A stretch of DNA of 64,000 bases from Gonocerus acuteangulatus. Taxonomy: Eukaryota; Arthropoda; Insecta; Hemiptera; Coreidae. The stretch lies in NCBI GenBank assembly GCA_946811695.1, contig OX328125.1, positions 96,422,260-96,486,259 on the forward strand, in the 5' to 3' direction. The translations under genes were made by a program, and so were the position numbers. Below are positions 55,301 through 64,000 of this stretch, in pieces (position 1 is the stretch's first letter; each line of letters begins with the position of its first letter). The notes under the pieces were generated by a model. It had not been told where the DNA came from, made no database searches, and worked only from the letters and a program-made list of their open reading frames with translations.

Positions 55301-55473
55301 TTAAAAATTCAAGTCCCCTAAAAATACTTAAAAAATTGAATTGCAAAAAATCCTTTCTTAGCGAGTGTTTAAATTCTAAAGGGAGTGTCCATGCAAAATT
55401 TTAAATTTTTTGACAAGTGGTTTGGGCTGGGCGATGTTAGGTCAGTGAGTGAGTGGTATTAGACAAATATATA

Positions 55474-56007
55474 TCAGGCTGTACCGTATGAAATGTCGGT
55501 TTTGGACTTGCCGATTTCCTTCAAATGTCTTGAAACTGTCGTGGCTCCTACTCCGAGTTCTTTGGCATTTCCCTAGTGCCTTTTGAGGGACAAGCTTCAA
55601 CCCTTTCTTTCAGGTGGTCATTATCAAGCTTGGTTTCTGGCCTTCCTCGCTCCTCGTTGTCAAGGTCAAAATTTCCACTTCGAAACCTGGAAAACCACCG
55701 GTAAACAGTTCGTTCATTCACCGTTCCCTCCCCGAACGCCGTGTTAATGTTCATACACGCCTCAGCAGCCGAGCTTAAATTCATAACGAAAAATAATACG
55801 GATTTCCGTTGAAGTCATAATTTAAGTTTTATTTTTTCTCAGAGGATCGTTCTCACAACACAGTACGCAAGTTACTGATTAAATAATAGGAATAAAAGGG
55901 CTTTAATTCTATATGAATAACAATGATGTTTGTAAATAATGAAATAAAAAGGGAAAGGATTAAATCGCAATGTAAACAAAACTGACATTTCATACGATAC
56001 AGCCTGA
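55474..56007. mobile_element. Internally deleted mariner, 534 bp, complete ends
   Basis: TA at 55472-55473 and 56008-56009 flanks inverted ends of about 30 bp: TCAGGCTGTACCGTATGAAA on the left, and TTTCATACGATACAGCCTGA on the right (one or two mismatches). Inside is only the N-terminal part of the transposase on minus. The element has the size and TA target of a mariner-derived MITE that keeps DNA-binding coding sequence. Confidence 0.9.
55505..55819 (-). pseudogene. Mariner transposase, N-terminal DNA-binding part only
   Basis: On minus the text opens MTSTEIRIIFRYEFKL, shifts by one base, and continues in a 78-residue frame: SSAAEACMNINTAFGEGTVN, ERTVYRWFSRFRSGNFDLDN, then EERGRPETKLDNDHLK. 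This is the first helix-turn-helix of mariner transposases followed by the GRP linker. After a second frameshift come KELGVGATTVSRHLKEIGKS, the second helix-turn-helix. The sequence then runs straight into the inverted end. The DD(34)D catalytic domain is deleted and at least two frameshifts are present, so no active transposase is made. Confidence 0.88.
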
Positions 56008-56029
56008 TAGTAGATTTCAAGCAAATTAT

Positions 56030-56100
56030 TCAGGTATGCAGTAGTCACTGCCCAAATTCTGAGGAAAGTACTTATTAATGCAACTTCTGCGTGACAAAAT
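56030..56100 (-). repeat. Rpt2 5' end fragment
   Basis: 'caaattattcaggtatgcag' and 'ctgaggaaagtacttatta', 'gcaacttctgcgtgacaaa' are the reverse complement of the Rpt2 start. Confidence 0.65.
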
Positions 56101-57100
56101 TATTTACCTTTTAGGCTAGTATTCTTATGCATACAAATATAAAATAGGCCGAAGCGGTTTCAAAACCCAAAATTCTCAAGGGCTTATTTTTGAAAGTTAT
56201 TGGCCTAATGAAGAGGCCGTGACATATGGCAATTCTTGCATAACCTCAACCTTAACCTTATTCCTCATTTGCACTTTTTTAACCCTCCACCCCATCAACC
56301 CTCTTATTATCTAGATTAATTCCATAGAGAGTTCTGCCAGATATGTACTCACGGGCTCGCTATTTGGAGTTATGGCTAAGGCTATTAGCTTTATTAGTAG
56401 TAATGAGGCTAATGCAGTCTAATAACTTACTAAATCGGATCAACTGAAGTGCATTATTATTGACCAATTTTGATTTTAAAAAATCATTATTAAATATATG
56501 AAAATTAGTAATAAGATATTCATTATGTTGGTGGAAGCCAGAGTTTTGACACTTTTTTTTTTAAATTATATTAACATTTTTTAATAAAACCAATACATCT
56601 TTCATTCTTGGTTTTTTTTTCGACACACTGCAATACTGATTCATTCATTAATTATTAATCAAAACACAGACAACGTAATTTCTACCTCCAGAAATAATTT
56701 ATGTATTCATAAATACATATAGTGGAACAGTTTATATATATAAACCCTTTTGTAATGTCTTGTTCATATTTTTAGATGACAAATGTAAATATGAGTTGCT
56801 CACGTGGGCTGAGACTCATGGCCGGACGGAGAAGGCAGCTAGCTTCTGGCATCACTGTCGTGGGAGGTCATTTTTAAAAGAACTCTGTGAATATTCAAGT
56901 ATTTTTTTATTTCATTTTTTTTTTTTTGTTTAATTTCGGAAAATTGACTCTCCAGGCTGTGATTTGAACCCAGAATTTCCTGTTTGACGTTTGGCTGTGT
57001 GCAAATTACACTACTGGAGTATAACAGGGTATGGAGCCGAAGCTTCAGATAAACGTCATAACGCCGTATTTATCTGAAGCCAGACAATTGCCATATAAGG
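56101..57100. other. No recognised feature
   Basis: 56810-56960 contains text that could be an old tRNA-derived SINE ('gtgatttgaacccagaattt'), too diverged to assign. Confidence 0.35.
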
Positions 57101-57113
57101 CTTAGAGAAGAGG

Positions 57114-59300
57114 GTGCCTGAATTGTCAAATCAGGCTCAGAGAAGGTATCTATGCATGGGGATACTAGCATTGTCAGATAAGACACAGAGAATGTACCCA
57201 TGCAGGAGAGTACCTGCACTCTTTGTCAGAGAATGTGCATATGCAAAAGTTCTTGCATCGTCAGATAAGACACAGAGAATGTACCCATGCAGGAGAGTAC
57301 CTGCACTCTTTGTCAGAGAATGTGCATATGCAAAGGTACTTGCATTGTCAGATAAGACACAGAGAATGTACCCATGCAGGAGAGTACCTGCACTCTTTGT
57401 CAGAGAATGTGCATATGCACGGGTGTACCTGCATTGTCAGATAAGACACAGAGAATGTACCCATGCAGGAGAGTACCTGCACTCTTTGTCAGAGAATGTG
57501 CATATGCACGGGGGTTCCTGCATTGTCAGAAAAGGCTCAAATAAGGTACCCATGCAGGAGAGTACCTGCACTCTTTGTCAGAGAATGTGCATATGCACGG
57601 GGGTACCTGCATTGTCAGATAAGACACAGAGAATGTACCCATGCAGGAGAGTACCTGCACTCTTTGTCAGAGAATGTGCATATGCACGGGTGTACCTGCA
57701 TTGTCAGATAAGACACAGAGAATGTACCCATGCAGGAGAGTACCTGCACTCTTTGTCAGAGAATGTGCATATGCACGGGGGTTCCTGCATTGTCAGAAAA
57801 GGCTCAAATAAGGTACCCATGCAGGAGAGTACCTGCACTCTTTGTCAGAGAATGTGCATATGCACGGGGGTACCTGCATTGTCAGAAAAGGCTCAAATAA
57901 GGTACCCATGCAGGGGATTACATGTGTAGCGACGCTACTACTTGACTGATAAATAATCGCGACTCCTAGCTCCCTACCTCTCTGGATAGCCCCCCTATTC
58001 TAAGTTTTGGCGGCTATCAGAGGATCATATGAAAAACGTGGTGTCAGTTGTGGAAGACTGGGGACTTGTCTATTTACATGTTAGTGATGTGAAAGTGCGT
58101 GCTGCTGTTAATGTAGACCTTAATAGTAAATGCAGGCCTGTAGGGTATGTAATTATTAATTACGGTGCACCCATAATAGTAATTATGAGTACTCACTTAA
58201 ATTATGCATTCGTAGGATTGTTATTTTTTGGAATGATATGTTGAATGATTATTATTATTATCATTAAATTACTATTATTATCATTATAGTTTTTTATAAG
58301 TACGTAGTGCATGCTCAGTAGAGTTCACCTGTTTGTTTGTTTAATTATTGCTAGCAGTATGGAATGCCAAATTATTTATTTTTTGCATCAGTTTTATTAT
58401 TTATTATGTTATGTATTGGTATAAAAGAAATATATATTTTTATAAACATTTACTCGATGAAATAATTTCGACCCCTGAGTCCGTAAAATAAACAACCTCC
58501 AAAGAGGTTATACATGTATTGTTAGAGAATGTACACATGCAAGAGAGTCCCTGCAATGTCAGAGAAGGTGCACATGCAAGGCAGTACCTGCATTGTCAGA
58601 AAAGGCTCAGAGAAGGTACCCATACAAGGGATTACATGTGTTGTCAGAGAAGGTAAACATGCAAGAGAGTCCCTGCAATGTCAGAGAAGGTACACATGCA
58701 ACCGAGTCCCTGCAATGTCAGAGAAGGTGCACATGCAAGGCAGTACCTGCATTGTCAGAAAAGGCTCAGAGAAGGTACCCATACAAGGGATTACATGTGT
58801 TGTCAGAGAAGGTAAACATGCAAGATAGTACCTGCAATGTCAGAGAAGGTACACATGCAACCGAGTCCCTGCAATGTCAGAGAAGGTGCACATGCAAGGC
58901 GGTACCTGCATTGTCAGAAAAGGCTCAGAGAAGGTACCCATACAAGGGATTACATGTGTTGTCAGAGAAGGTAAACATGCAAGAGGGTCCCTGCAATGTC
59001 AGAGAAGGTACACATGCAACCGAGTCCCTGCAATGTCAGAGAAGGTACACATGCAACCGAGTCCCTGCAATGTCAGAGATGGTACACATGCAAGAGAGTC
59101 CCTGCAATGTCACATAAGGTTCAGGGAAGGTACCCATACGGGGGAGTACCTGTATTCTCAGATAAGGCCCAAAGAAGATATCCATGCACGGAGGTATCTG
59201 CATTGTCAGAGAAAGCCCAGAAGAAGGTACCAGTATTGTCTGACAAGGTACCCATGCAAGCGGGTACATGCATGGACATATAAGTTTCAGAGAGGGTACT
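57114..59300. repeat. 37/48-bp minisatellite array, interrupted
   Basis: Units of about 37 bp (TGTCAGAGAAGGTACACATG, CAACCGAGTCCCTGCAA) alternate with about 48-bp units that carry 'aaaggctcag' or 'taagacacag' after TGTCAGA. In 57114-57924 they form higher-order units of 87-89 bp; in 58512-59300 a different higher-order pattern is used. The 271-residue frame at 57114-57929 exists because 87 is a multiple of 3 and has no other sign of being a gene. A 587-bp insertion at 57925-58511 splits the array. Confidence 0.9.
57925..58511 (+). mobile_element. Insertion in the minisatellite, probable solo LTR
   Basis: ACATG occurs on both sides (57920-57924 and 58512-58516). Removing the insert restores the array text 'gggattacatgt.ttgt.agagaa' seen at 58790. 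The insert starts TGTAGCGACGCTACTACTTG, contains a TATA-like region (about 58420-58440) and an AATAAA near its end (58487-58493). These fit a solo LTR, although the 3' end does not read CA. A 71-residue frame at 58029-58244 is inside and is unrecognised. Confidence 0.6.
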
Positions 59301-59624
59301 GATGCAAGGAGGACGGTATATAACCCCCTATCTATAATTCAGCTGACAAATAAACTTGTTGAGTGCTCAGTACAACATGTTGGAATGCTGCAGAAGATGT
59401 AAGCTGCTAAATATGATCACTAGAATCAGCTGTAGCCTTCGAACATATGATTAGAAGTGTTTTATAACCGATCATCATACACTAATTAGCCAGAATTACA
59501 CGGCCTCCAGACCTAACTCCAATTTGTTTATAACATACGGACATATTTTTTGCGTTCCTTAATTAGCGACAAATTGCGTGAATTTGTAATTTACTTCCTT
59601 ATTTGTTTTTGTTTTTTTTTGTTT
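59301..59624. other. No recognised feature
   Basis: No repeat or domain recognised. Confidence 0.4.
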
Positions 59625-59800
59625 TAGCGCGGTTCCTCCCTCCCCCATAGGGAGGAACCCCGCTTAAAGGGTTGATACAATGAAACAATCCGGAAGTGCC
59701 GACTAGAAAATTTCGCGTTTCAGAACCCCTAGAGACCGAAAATAACGGTGGTTCAAATTTGTATATATATATATATATATGTATATATTTATTTATATAT

Positions 59801-59858
<58 letters not shown>

Positions 59859-60620
59859 CTGTTCGCTCTCTAGCTAGAAGACGAATGGTCCGATTTTGAT
59901 GAAATTTGGTACAAAAATCCTTCGTCCAATTTGAAAGGTCAAGTTCGTTAACCAGCAAAATCCGCCAACTGGAAGATGGCGTTTGGGGCGAAATTCGCGC
60001 AAAACAAATCGTAACGCTTACGTTATTGAGTTCATAAGCTTCTAAGTACTCGTTCTATATGATTCCTGGGCTAGGAAAACGAATGAAACCATTTTCAAGG
60101 CAATAGCTTTAACCGTTTTCGAGAAAATTGGAAAAATATTTTTTGAATACCGTTTTTGGTTTGGGTACTTAGAATCATGGGATTCAGTTGAAACATTTTC
60201 TGCATGTTCTACTTTCATCAAAACTAATATGTTGAAATTTTGGTTACGTTTGGAGTTAAGGAAGGGTTAGAATAAAATATTTTATTAACAGACTTAAAAA
60301 TTTTTGGTAACTTTGTATATTTTCCTTAATATCTCGAAAAAGGTTGAGAATCTTGGTAAACGAAAGAATACCATTAGAAAGCTTACTAAATGCTCTACAA
60401 AAAAGGTTCTGATGAAAGTTTTGATTAGGCGATGTCAATCGGAGAAATAAGTGCTTAAAACATTAAAGTAATTGATTTTGCTTATTCGAACTGTTCTTTT
60501 TGTCTGTTTTTATTCCTTGTTATTTTTTAATTGCTTATAGTTGGATAATGTATTTTACAATAAAACAGATTAGGCAAAATAAGAAAAACAATTCATTGTT
60601 AGAAATATAGCTTGCCAAGA
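59625..60620 (+). repeat. Rpt1, near full-length copy B
   Basis: Almost identical to 2675-3680 over the whole length, including the 5' hairpin (CGGTTCCTCCCTCCCCCATA, GGGAGGAACCCCGC), the internal TA tract (59761-59854) and the 3' 'ttgttagaaatatagcttg'. By eye the two copies differ by only a few percent outside the TA tract, so they moved recently. Confidence 0.85.
59761..59854. repeat. TA microsatellite inside Rpt1
   Basis: TA runs with TATTTA interruptions at the same place as in copy A. Confidence 0.95.
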
Positions 60621-60884
60621 GAAAAAGATTCGTTGACGTCTTTTGAATATTTTCAATTGCCTTTATGCTGTTGGTTTTTTTATTTTATTTTTTAATTGAT
60701 TTTATCTGTAGAATTATTACTATAGTAAAAGAACACAGGAATGTGTGAAAATATTTGATATTTTCCAATTCATTGAAACGTATGAAATGAAGTATCGGTA
60801 GAAGAGGATTCTAGGGTCTTGCGGACCTGACCCCAGGTATAGCCATAGAACCCTTTGTACAAAGGCCGAGGAAAATATTATCTG

Positions 60885-61098
60885 TTTCTATTCTATGCTT
60901 TTCAAATGAGAATAGGGATATGGAATAACAGGAACCGGGGTCTCCCGTGGTCTAGTGGCTAGCGCCTCGGATTCATAAGCGGGAGATGGTGGGTTCGATT
61001 CCCACCTCCGGCAGGAATTTTATCATCCCACGGCTCGCTGGTGAAATTCCTCGCTACACCCTGGATGTCGGCGCTAATGACCTAGATGTAGATGTGCC

Positions 61099-61137
<39 letters not shown>

Positions 61138-61185
61138 GGAACCGCGCTAAGATGACGCAGTTCCTGCGAGTCGGACTTTTTTTTT
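60885..61185 (+). mobile_element. MITE arm carrying a SINE-A insertion
   Basis: 'tatctgtttctattctatgc' and 'aatagggatatgg' (left) join CGCTAAGATGACGCAGTTCC and 'tgcgagtcggacttttt' (right) once the SINE is removed. This dates the SINE as younger than the MITE. Confidence 0.8.
60938..61135 (+). mobile_element. SINE-A, full-length
   Basis: Head GTCTCCCGTGGTCTAGTGGC with 'tagcgcctcggattcataag', B box GGTTCGATTCCCACC, body 'caggaattttatcatcccac', 'ggctcgctggtgaaattcct', tail GGCGCTAATGACCTAGATGT and GTGCCG, then about 35 A. GGAACCG flanks both ends (60931-60937, 61138-61144). The tRNA-like head has CAT at the anticodon position but its anticodon stem is broken, so it is not a tRNA gene. Confidence 0.92.
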
Positions 61186-61504
61186 TTTTTACTTGAGGAC
61201 TAAATCCTTAGTTATCCCTGCATTTGAGCAATGAAATACATATACTTACGCCCAAATGGAGAACGTCTTGCGAAAATCTCGATCACTATGCTTTGATAGG
61301 AATAATAATTGATTTTTTTTTCAATATACAATATTATTTTCTCGTGCTATTTTTGACCAATATGATATTTCCCTTCCTGCGACGTTATTGATTAATATGT
61401 CTGTAGGAGTGGTTATGTCTGGACTGATTCTATAAACCGAGGAGTTTATGATAGCTTTCCCAAAAACCTAGTTATTGTAATTAAAGTTTTCGAAAAGCTT
61501 TTCG
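61186..61504. other. No recognised feature
   Basis: No repeat or domain recognised. Confidence 0.4.
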
Positions 61505-61529
61505 TTTTCTACCAGTTTATTTATTATAT

Positions 61530-61578
61530 GCACCCGACATGTTTCTTACCTTTTTCGCACCTCTTTAAGGGAACTTGT
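61530..61578 (-). ncRNA. Degenerate hammerhead, ACAUGU type
   Basis: On minus: TCCC, CTTAAAGA (broken core), GGTGCGAAAAAGGTA (half of stem II), then an intact GAAACATGTC and GGGTGC. The block GAA, palindromic ACATGT, C, GGG shows what the 20674 copy looked like before its A-to-T change. Confidence 0.45.
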
Positions 61579-61609
61579 TAGGAAGATCTCTCGTCGCCAT
61601 GTACGAGGC

Positions 61610-61800
61610 TCCATTAAGGACCTGCCTTCCTTAATAGATTTCCTAGGCCAACCCATCCTTTAATTAATAGGTTTTATTCGGTAGAATCCAACCCACAGAC
61701 GAAAACACTAGAAGATAAAAATCTTTAGTGCTCTCGGGTTTTGAATTCAGGTCCTCCAGTATATTAGTCAAGTTCTCTTCCACTGAGATAATCGCGCCTT
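61610..61800 (-). repeat. SINE-B 5' fragment
   Basis: 'caacccatcctttaattaat', 'aaaaatctttagtgctctcg' and 'gttctcttccactgagataa' are SINE-B head and front body on minus. The 3' half is missing. Confidence 0.65.
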
Positions 61801-62339
61801 CAATGAGAGTAAATGGTGATTACAGGACTTGGTATAAAGCATTACCCTAAAAAAAGGATTGAATGGTTGGTCTGATTGTGAGTATCTATACTGAAAGATG
61901 TGTTTTAAAAATAAACTAAATAAGTTTATTAGACGTTAGGGTTTACTCACTATTACGTTCAAATTGTATTAAAACATCAATCCTCGGGAATCGGTTTTTA
62001 CTTCTACCACTAGGGGGTGCTGCTTCCGGTTTCTGTGCTGTTATGATTGCTAGATATTCTCTTAAACGCTTTTATTATTCATCATAATCAGTTAACAAAA
62101 ATTTGAAGTTTTTGTGATTTTTTTATGTAGTTTAGTATCTCGCATGGACAATAATCCAGAAGAAAATCAATAATTTGTATGATGTTAATTAAAAATATAA
62201 TACAGGAAAACTATTCTTGTGTTTTTTTTTTGTAGTGTTTATTTGCATAGGTGACAATAAGTAATTTGTCACTAAACCAGCTTAATGAGAGGGACATGCA
62301 CAAATGAAAAGCTAAGCTTGCTAGGCATAAGATGCCTTA
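61801..62339. other. No recognised feature
   Basis: No repeat or domain recognised. Confidence 0.4.
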
Positions 62340-62509
62340 AGGGGAAATACTACCTTGGAACTATTTTTTTTACCATTTTCTTTTTTACAAAAAAAAAGCA
62401 ATGGTAAAAAGCATGGGAGCATGTTGGCTTACATGCTTCCTTACCTAATCAAAAATTATATCCAACAGTGTTTCTGAGCTGGAACAGTTTTTAAGTCCGG
62501 ATACATTTC

Positions 62510-62554
<45 letters not shown>

Positions 62555-62743
62555 AGATTTTTTTTTTTATCTTTACTACAACAAACTATGGAAAAAATAA
62601 AAAAAAACATGAACTTATCTGTAGATTAAACTTTAAAGTCGATTTTCACAAAACCATGTTTTTCAAATCTGGCGATACGTTAGCGCTTTCATTTTTTACC
62701 CGATCACCTTCAGATTTTAACTGCAGATTCTTAAGTATTATTA

Positions 62744-63225
62744 GGGGTTTGTGGTTCGGCGCGAGAGGAACCATTCCAAAAATGACTTCCAAATATCTTG
62801 AGGAACTTGGAATCCTTCCAGAAACCTACCCTGCTTTAGCCGAGTCAATACTCATTGACTCGCTTGGCATTATTAACCAATATGTATAGTCATTAATGGG
62901 CCCCGTTCCTTTCGTTTATTTATTTTAAGTTAAAAAGAATCTATTGACTTGTGTTTTCTTTGAGAAAAGAAAGAAGAAGTGGAAGAAAAAAAAATGGTGT
63001 TTCCGTAATGAGGATATTCCTGAAGGATATTTTCACCACTGAAATAGAAGAGACTACAAATGTAACATCCTCCGAATTTAGAAACGAATACCTATATTGG
63101 TGGATTAGCACGCTGTGTAGCCAGCAACCCGATTTAGTTGGGCAGCCCACTTTGTTATTGTTGTTGTTTGATAATAAAGTTTTCTTCTTCTCTAGTAAAG
63201 TGCGTAGAGATTTTTCATTTATTGA
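62744..63225 (+). mobile_element. 5'-truncated LINE insertion
   Basis: ATTATTA flanks the insert (62737-62743 and 63226-63232), and the surrounding Rpt3 text is continuous when it is removed. It begins with a short protein end and continues into a 3' region with an AATAAA-like motif ('gataataaagttttc', 63169-63183). Confidence 0.65.
62746..62889 (+). pseudogene. C-terminal end of a LINE protein
   Basis: RGLWFGARGTIPKMTSKYLE, then ELGILPETYPALAESILIDS and LGIINQYV before a stop. The pattern (V)FGARGTI....(T)..L..LG......L....L..SL.I...(Y) is the usual C-terminus in R2/RTE-like LINE proteins with a C-terminal endonuclease. Only about 47 residues are left. I place the clade with low confidence. 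Confidence 0.5.
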
Positions 63226-63527
63226 ATTATTACGATTTTATGACAGATTTTTGGCGGATTTTTTAATAGGAAATGAAAAAAATTTCACAATTTTCGAAAA
63301 AATTAATATTTCTTAAAAATCCAACTTACTTTACGAGATTTAAGCTTCTTCTTTCATAAAACATTTAGTTTTTGTTCAGGATTAAAAATTGTCACCTGCA
63401 GATTATCGCCCGTAGAAAAAGAGGATTTCCGTTTGTAAAGACACAGCGCTGCCAAAAAAACATTTGTTTTACTTTTACTTTAACATCCTATATAAAACTT
63501 ATTACGTAAAGAATTGCAAAATATATA

Positions 63528-63716
63528 TTTTTTTTTTTTTTTCTTTACGGCGCATCTACAACTTGGCCATTAGCGCCGGGCTATCAATAGGTTGCCACCC
63601 TTTTATGATGCCAACAGCACGTGGTCGGTCACCCATTCAGGTACCGACCACACCCGACGTTGCTTAACTTCGGTGATCTACGGGAACCGGTGTATTCAAC
63701 GTGGCTATGGCCGTTT
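63528..63716 (-). mobile_element. 5S rRNA-headed SINE (5S-SINE), second copy
   Basis: The same layout as 27930-28121: A tail (T run on plus), GGCGC/GCGCC hairpin, shared body ('cataaaagggtggcaaccta', 'ttgatagcccg') and the 5S-like head to 63716 ('gttaagcaacgtcgggtgtg' with 'ggtcggtacctgaatgggtg'). The first few bases of the head are lost. It sits in Rpt3 at the site used by SINE-B in the other copy. Confidence 0.9.
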
Positions 63717-63817
63717 GATTTATTTGTTATTCATAAAATGGAGAAAATTATTTGGATTTTGACCAAACAAGGTATTACCCTTTAACCGAAACATATTCAT
63801 TTCTATAGTTAGCATGA

Positions 63818-64000
63818 GGGGTCTCCCGTGGTCTAGTGGCTAGCGCCTCGGATTCATAAGCGGGAGATGGTGGGTTCGATTCCCACCTCCGGCAGGAATT
63901 TTTTCATCTCAGGGCACGCTGGGGAATTTCATCGCTGCAACCTGGATGTCGGCGCTAATGACCAAGACGTAGATGCGCCGTAAAAAAAAAAAAAAAAAAA
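63818..64000 (+). mobile_element. SINE-A, cut by the window end in its A tail
   Basis: Head identical to the 60938 copy over about 80 bases (GGTCTCCCGTGGTCTAGTGG ... GGTTCGATTCCCACCTCC), body 'ttttttcatctcagggcacg' with more changes, tail GGCGCTAATGACCAAGACGT and GATGCGCCG, then A run to the window end. Confidence 0.92.

Larger units (their letters stand above)
62340..63800 (+). repeat. Rpt3, copy 2, with LINE and 5S-SINE inserted
   Basis: Matches 23640-24345 and 24710-24790 on both sides of two insertions (62744-63225 and 63528-63716). An A run of about 37 (62517-62553) is private to this copy. Confidence 0.75.

Noticed and set aside
57114..57929. 271-residue open frame, the longest in the window
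   Set aside because: It is a read-through of a minisatellite whose higher-order unit is 87 bp (29 codons). It drops out of register where units measure 89 bp, and no start context or domain supports it.
58529..59302. Overlapping frames of 95-174 residues, Cys-rich in appearance
   Set aside because: Translations of the same minisatellite in different frames; all three plus-strand frames are partly open, which is typical of repeat arrays and not of a gene.
60938..61015. tRNA gene
   Set aside because: A and B boxes are good, but the anticodon stem does not pair and the unit continues into a SINE body with A tail and target duplication. The same holds for 14700-14777, 24630-24702, 49274-49335 and 63818-63895.

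Overview
This 64 kb window is AT-rich eukaryotic DNA. I find no host gene, rRNA gene or functional tRNA gene that I can defend. It is a gene desert built from nested, mostly non-autonomous transposable elements, minisatellites and more than twenty TA microsatellites. The mix of mariner, hAT, Helitron, Penelope-like (PLE), Jockey-like LINE and several SINE families, including a 5S-rRNA-headed one, points to an invertebrate, most likely an arthropod. I cannot name the species.

Layout. Three mid-size repeat families make up much of the window. I name them here: Rpt1 (about 1 kb, best copies 2675-3680 and 59625-60620), Rpt2 (about 0.8-1 kb, 9271-10150, 18296-19093 and interrupted 15752-17205 on minus) and Rpt3 (23640-25240 and 62340-63800). 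Smaller fold-back or TIR elements lie in and between them: a GCGCTAAGATGA-type MITE, a TATCGTCGA-type MITE, a hAT MITE at 37138-37710 with an 8-bp target duplication, a deleted mariner at 55474-56007, and a 0.7 kb fold-back at 28765-29442. Helitron-like elements with TC...CTAG ends are at 30940-31602, 31605-31907 and 53124-53562, with a second family at 21580-22060 and 29600-30065. LINE remnants lie at 31974-32935, 34130-34325, 39671-40539 and 62744-63225. Minisatellites are at 11267-12395 (44 bp), 30638-30802 (31 bp), 50021-50570 (50 bp) and 57114-59300 (37/48 bp, interrupted by a probable solo LTR).

Two systems deserve attention. (1) About ten hammerhead-ribozyme-like motifs (CTGANGA, stem II, GAA, short palindromic stem III, cleavage nucleotide) are scattered over the window. 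Three of them (near 10271, 16301 and 50781) share the layout of a PLE 3' end and show compensatory changes in stem II; one lies right behind a PLE-like ORF remnant. (2) The SINEs are mosaics. A tRNA-like head (SINE-A), a 5S rRNA head (5S-SINE) and a second, Leu/Ser-like tRNA head (SINE-C) are combined with a shared body module and a shared 3' module that forms a GGCGC/GCGCC hairpin, with a covarying GGCGT/ACGCC version. A fourth family (SINE-B) ends in a T run instead of an A tail.

Nothing here works as an operon or pathway. The window is best read as a record of layered transposition: SINEs into MITEs, a MITE into Rpt1, LINE and SINE into Rpt3, an LTR into a minisatellite, and a minisatellite born inside Rpt1.
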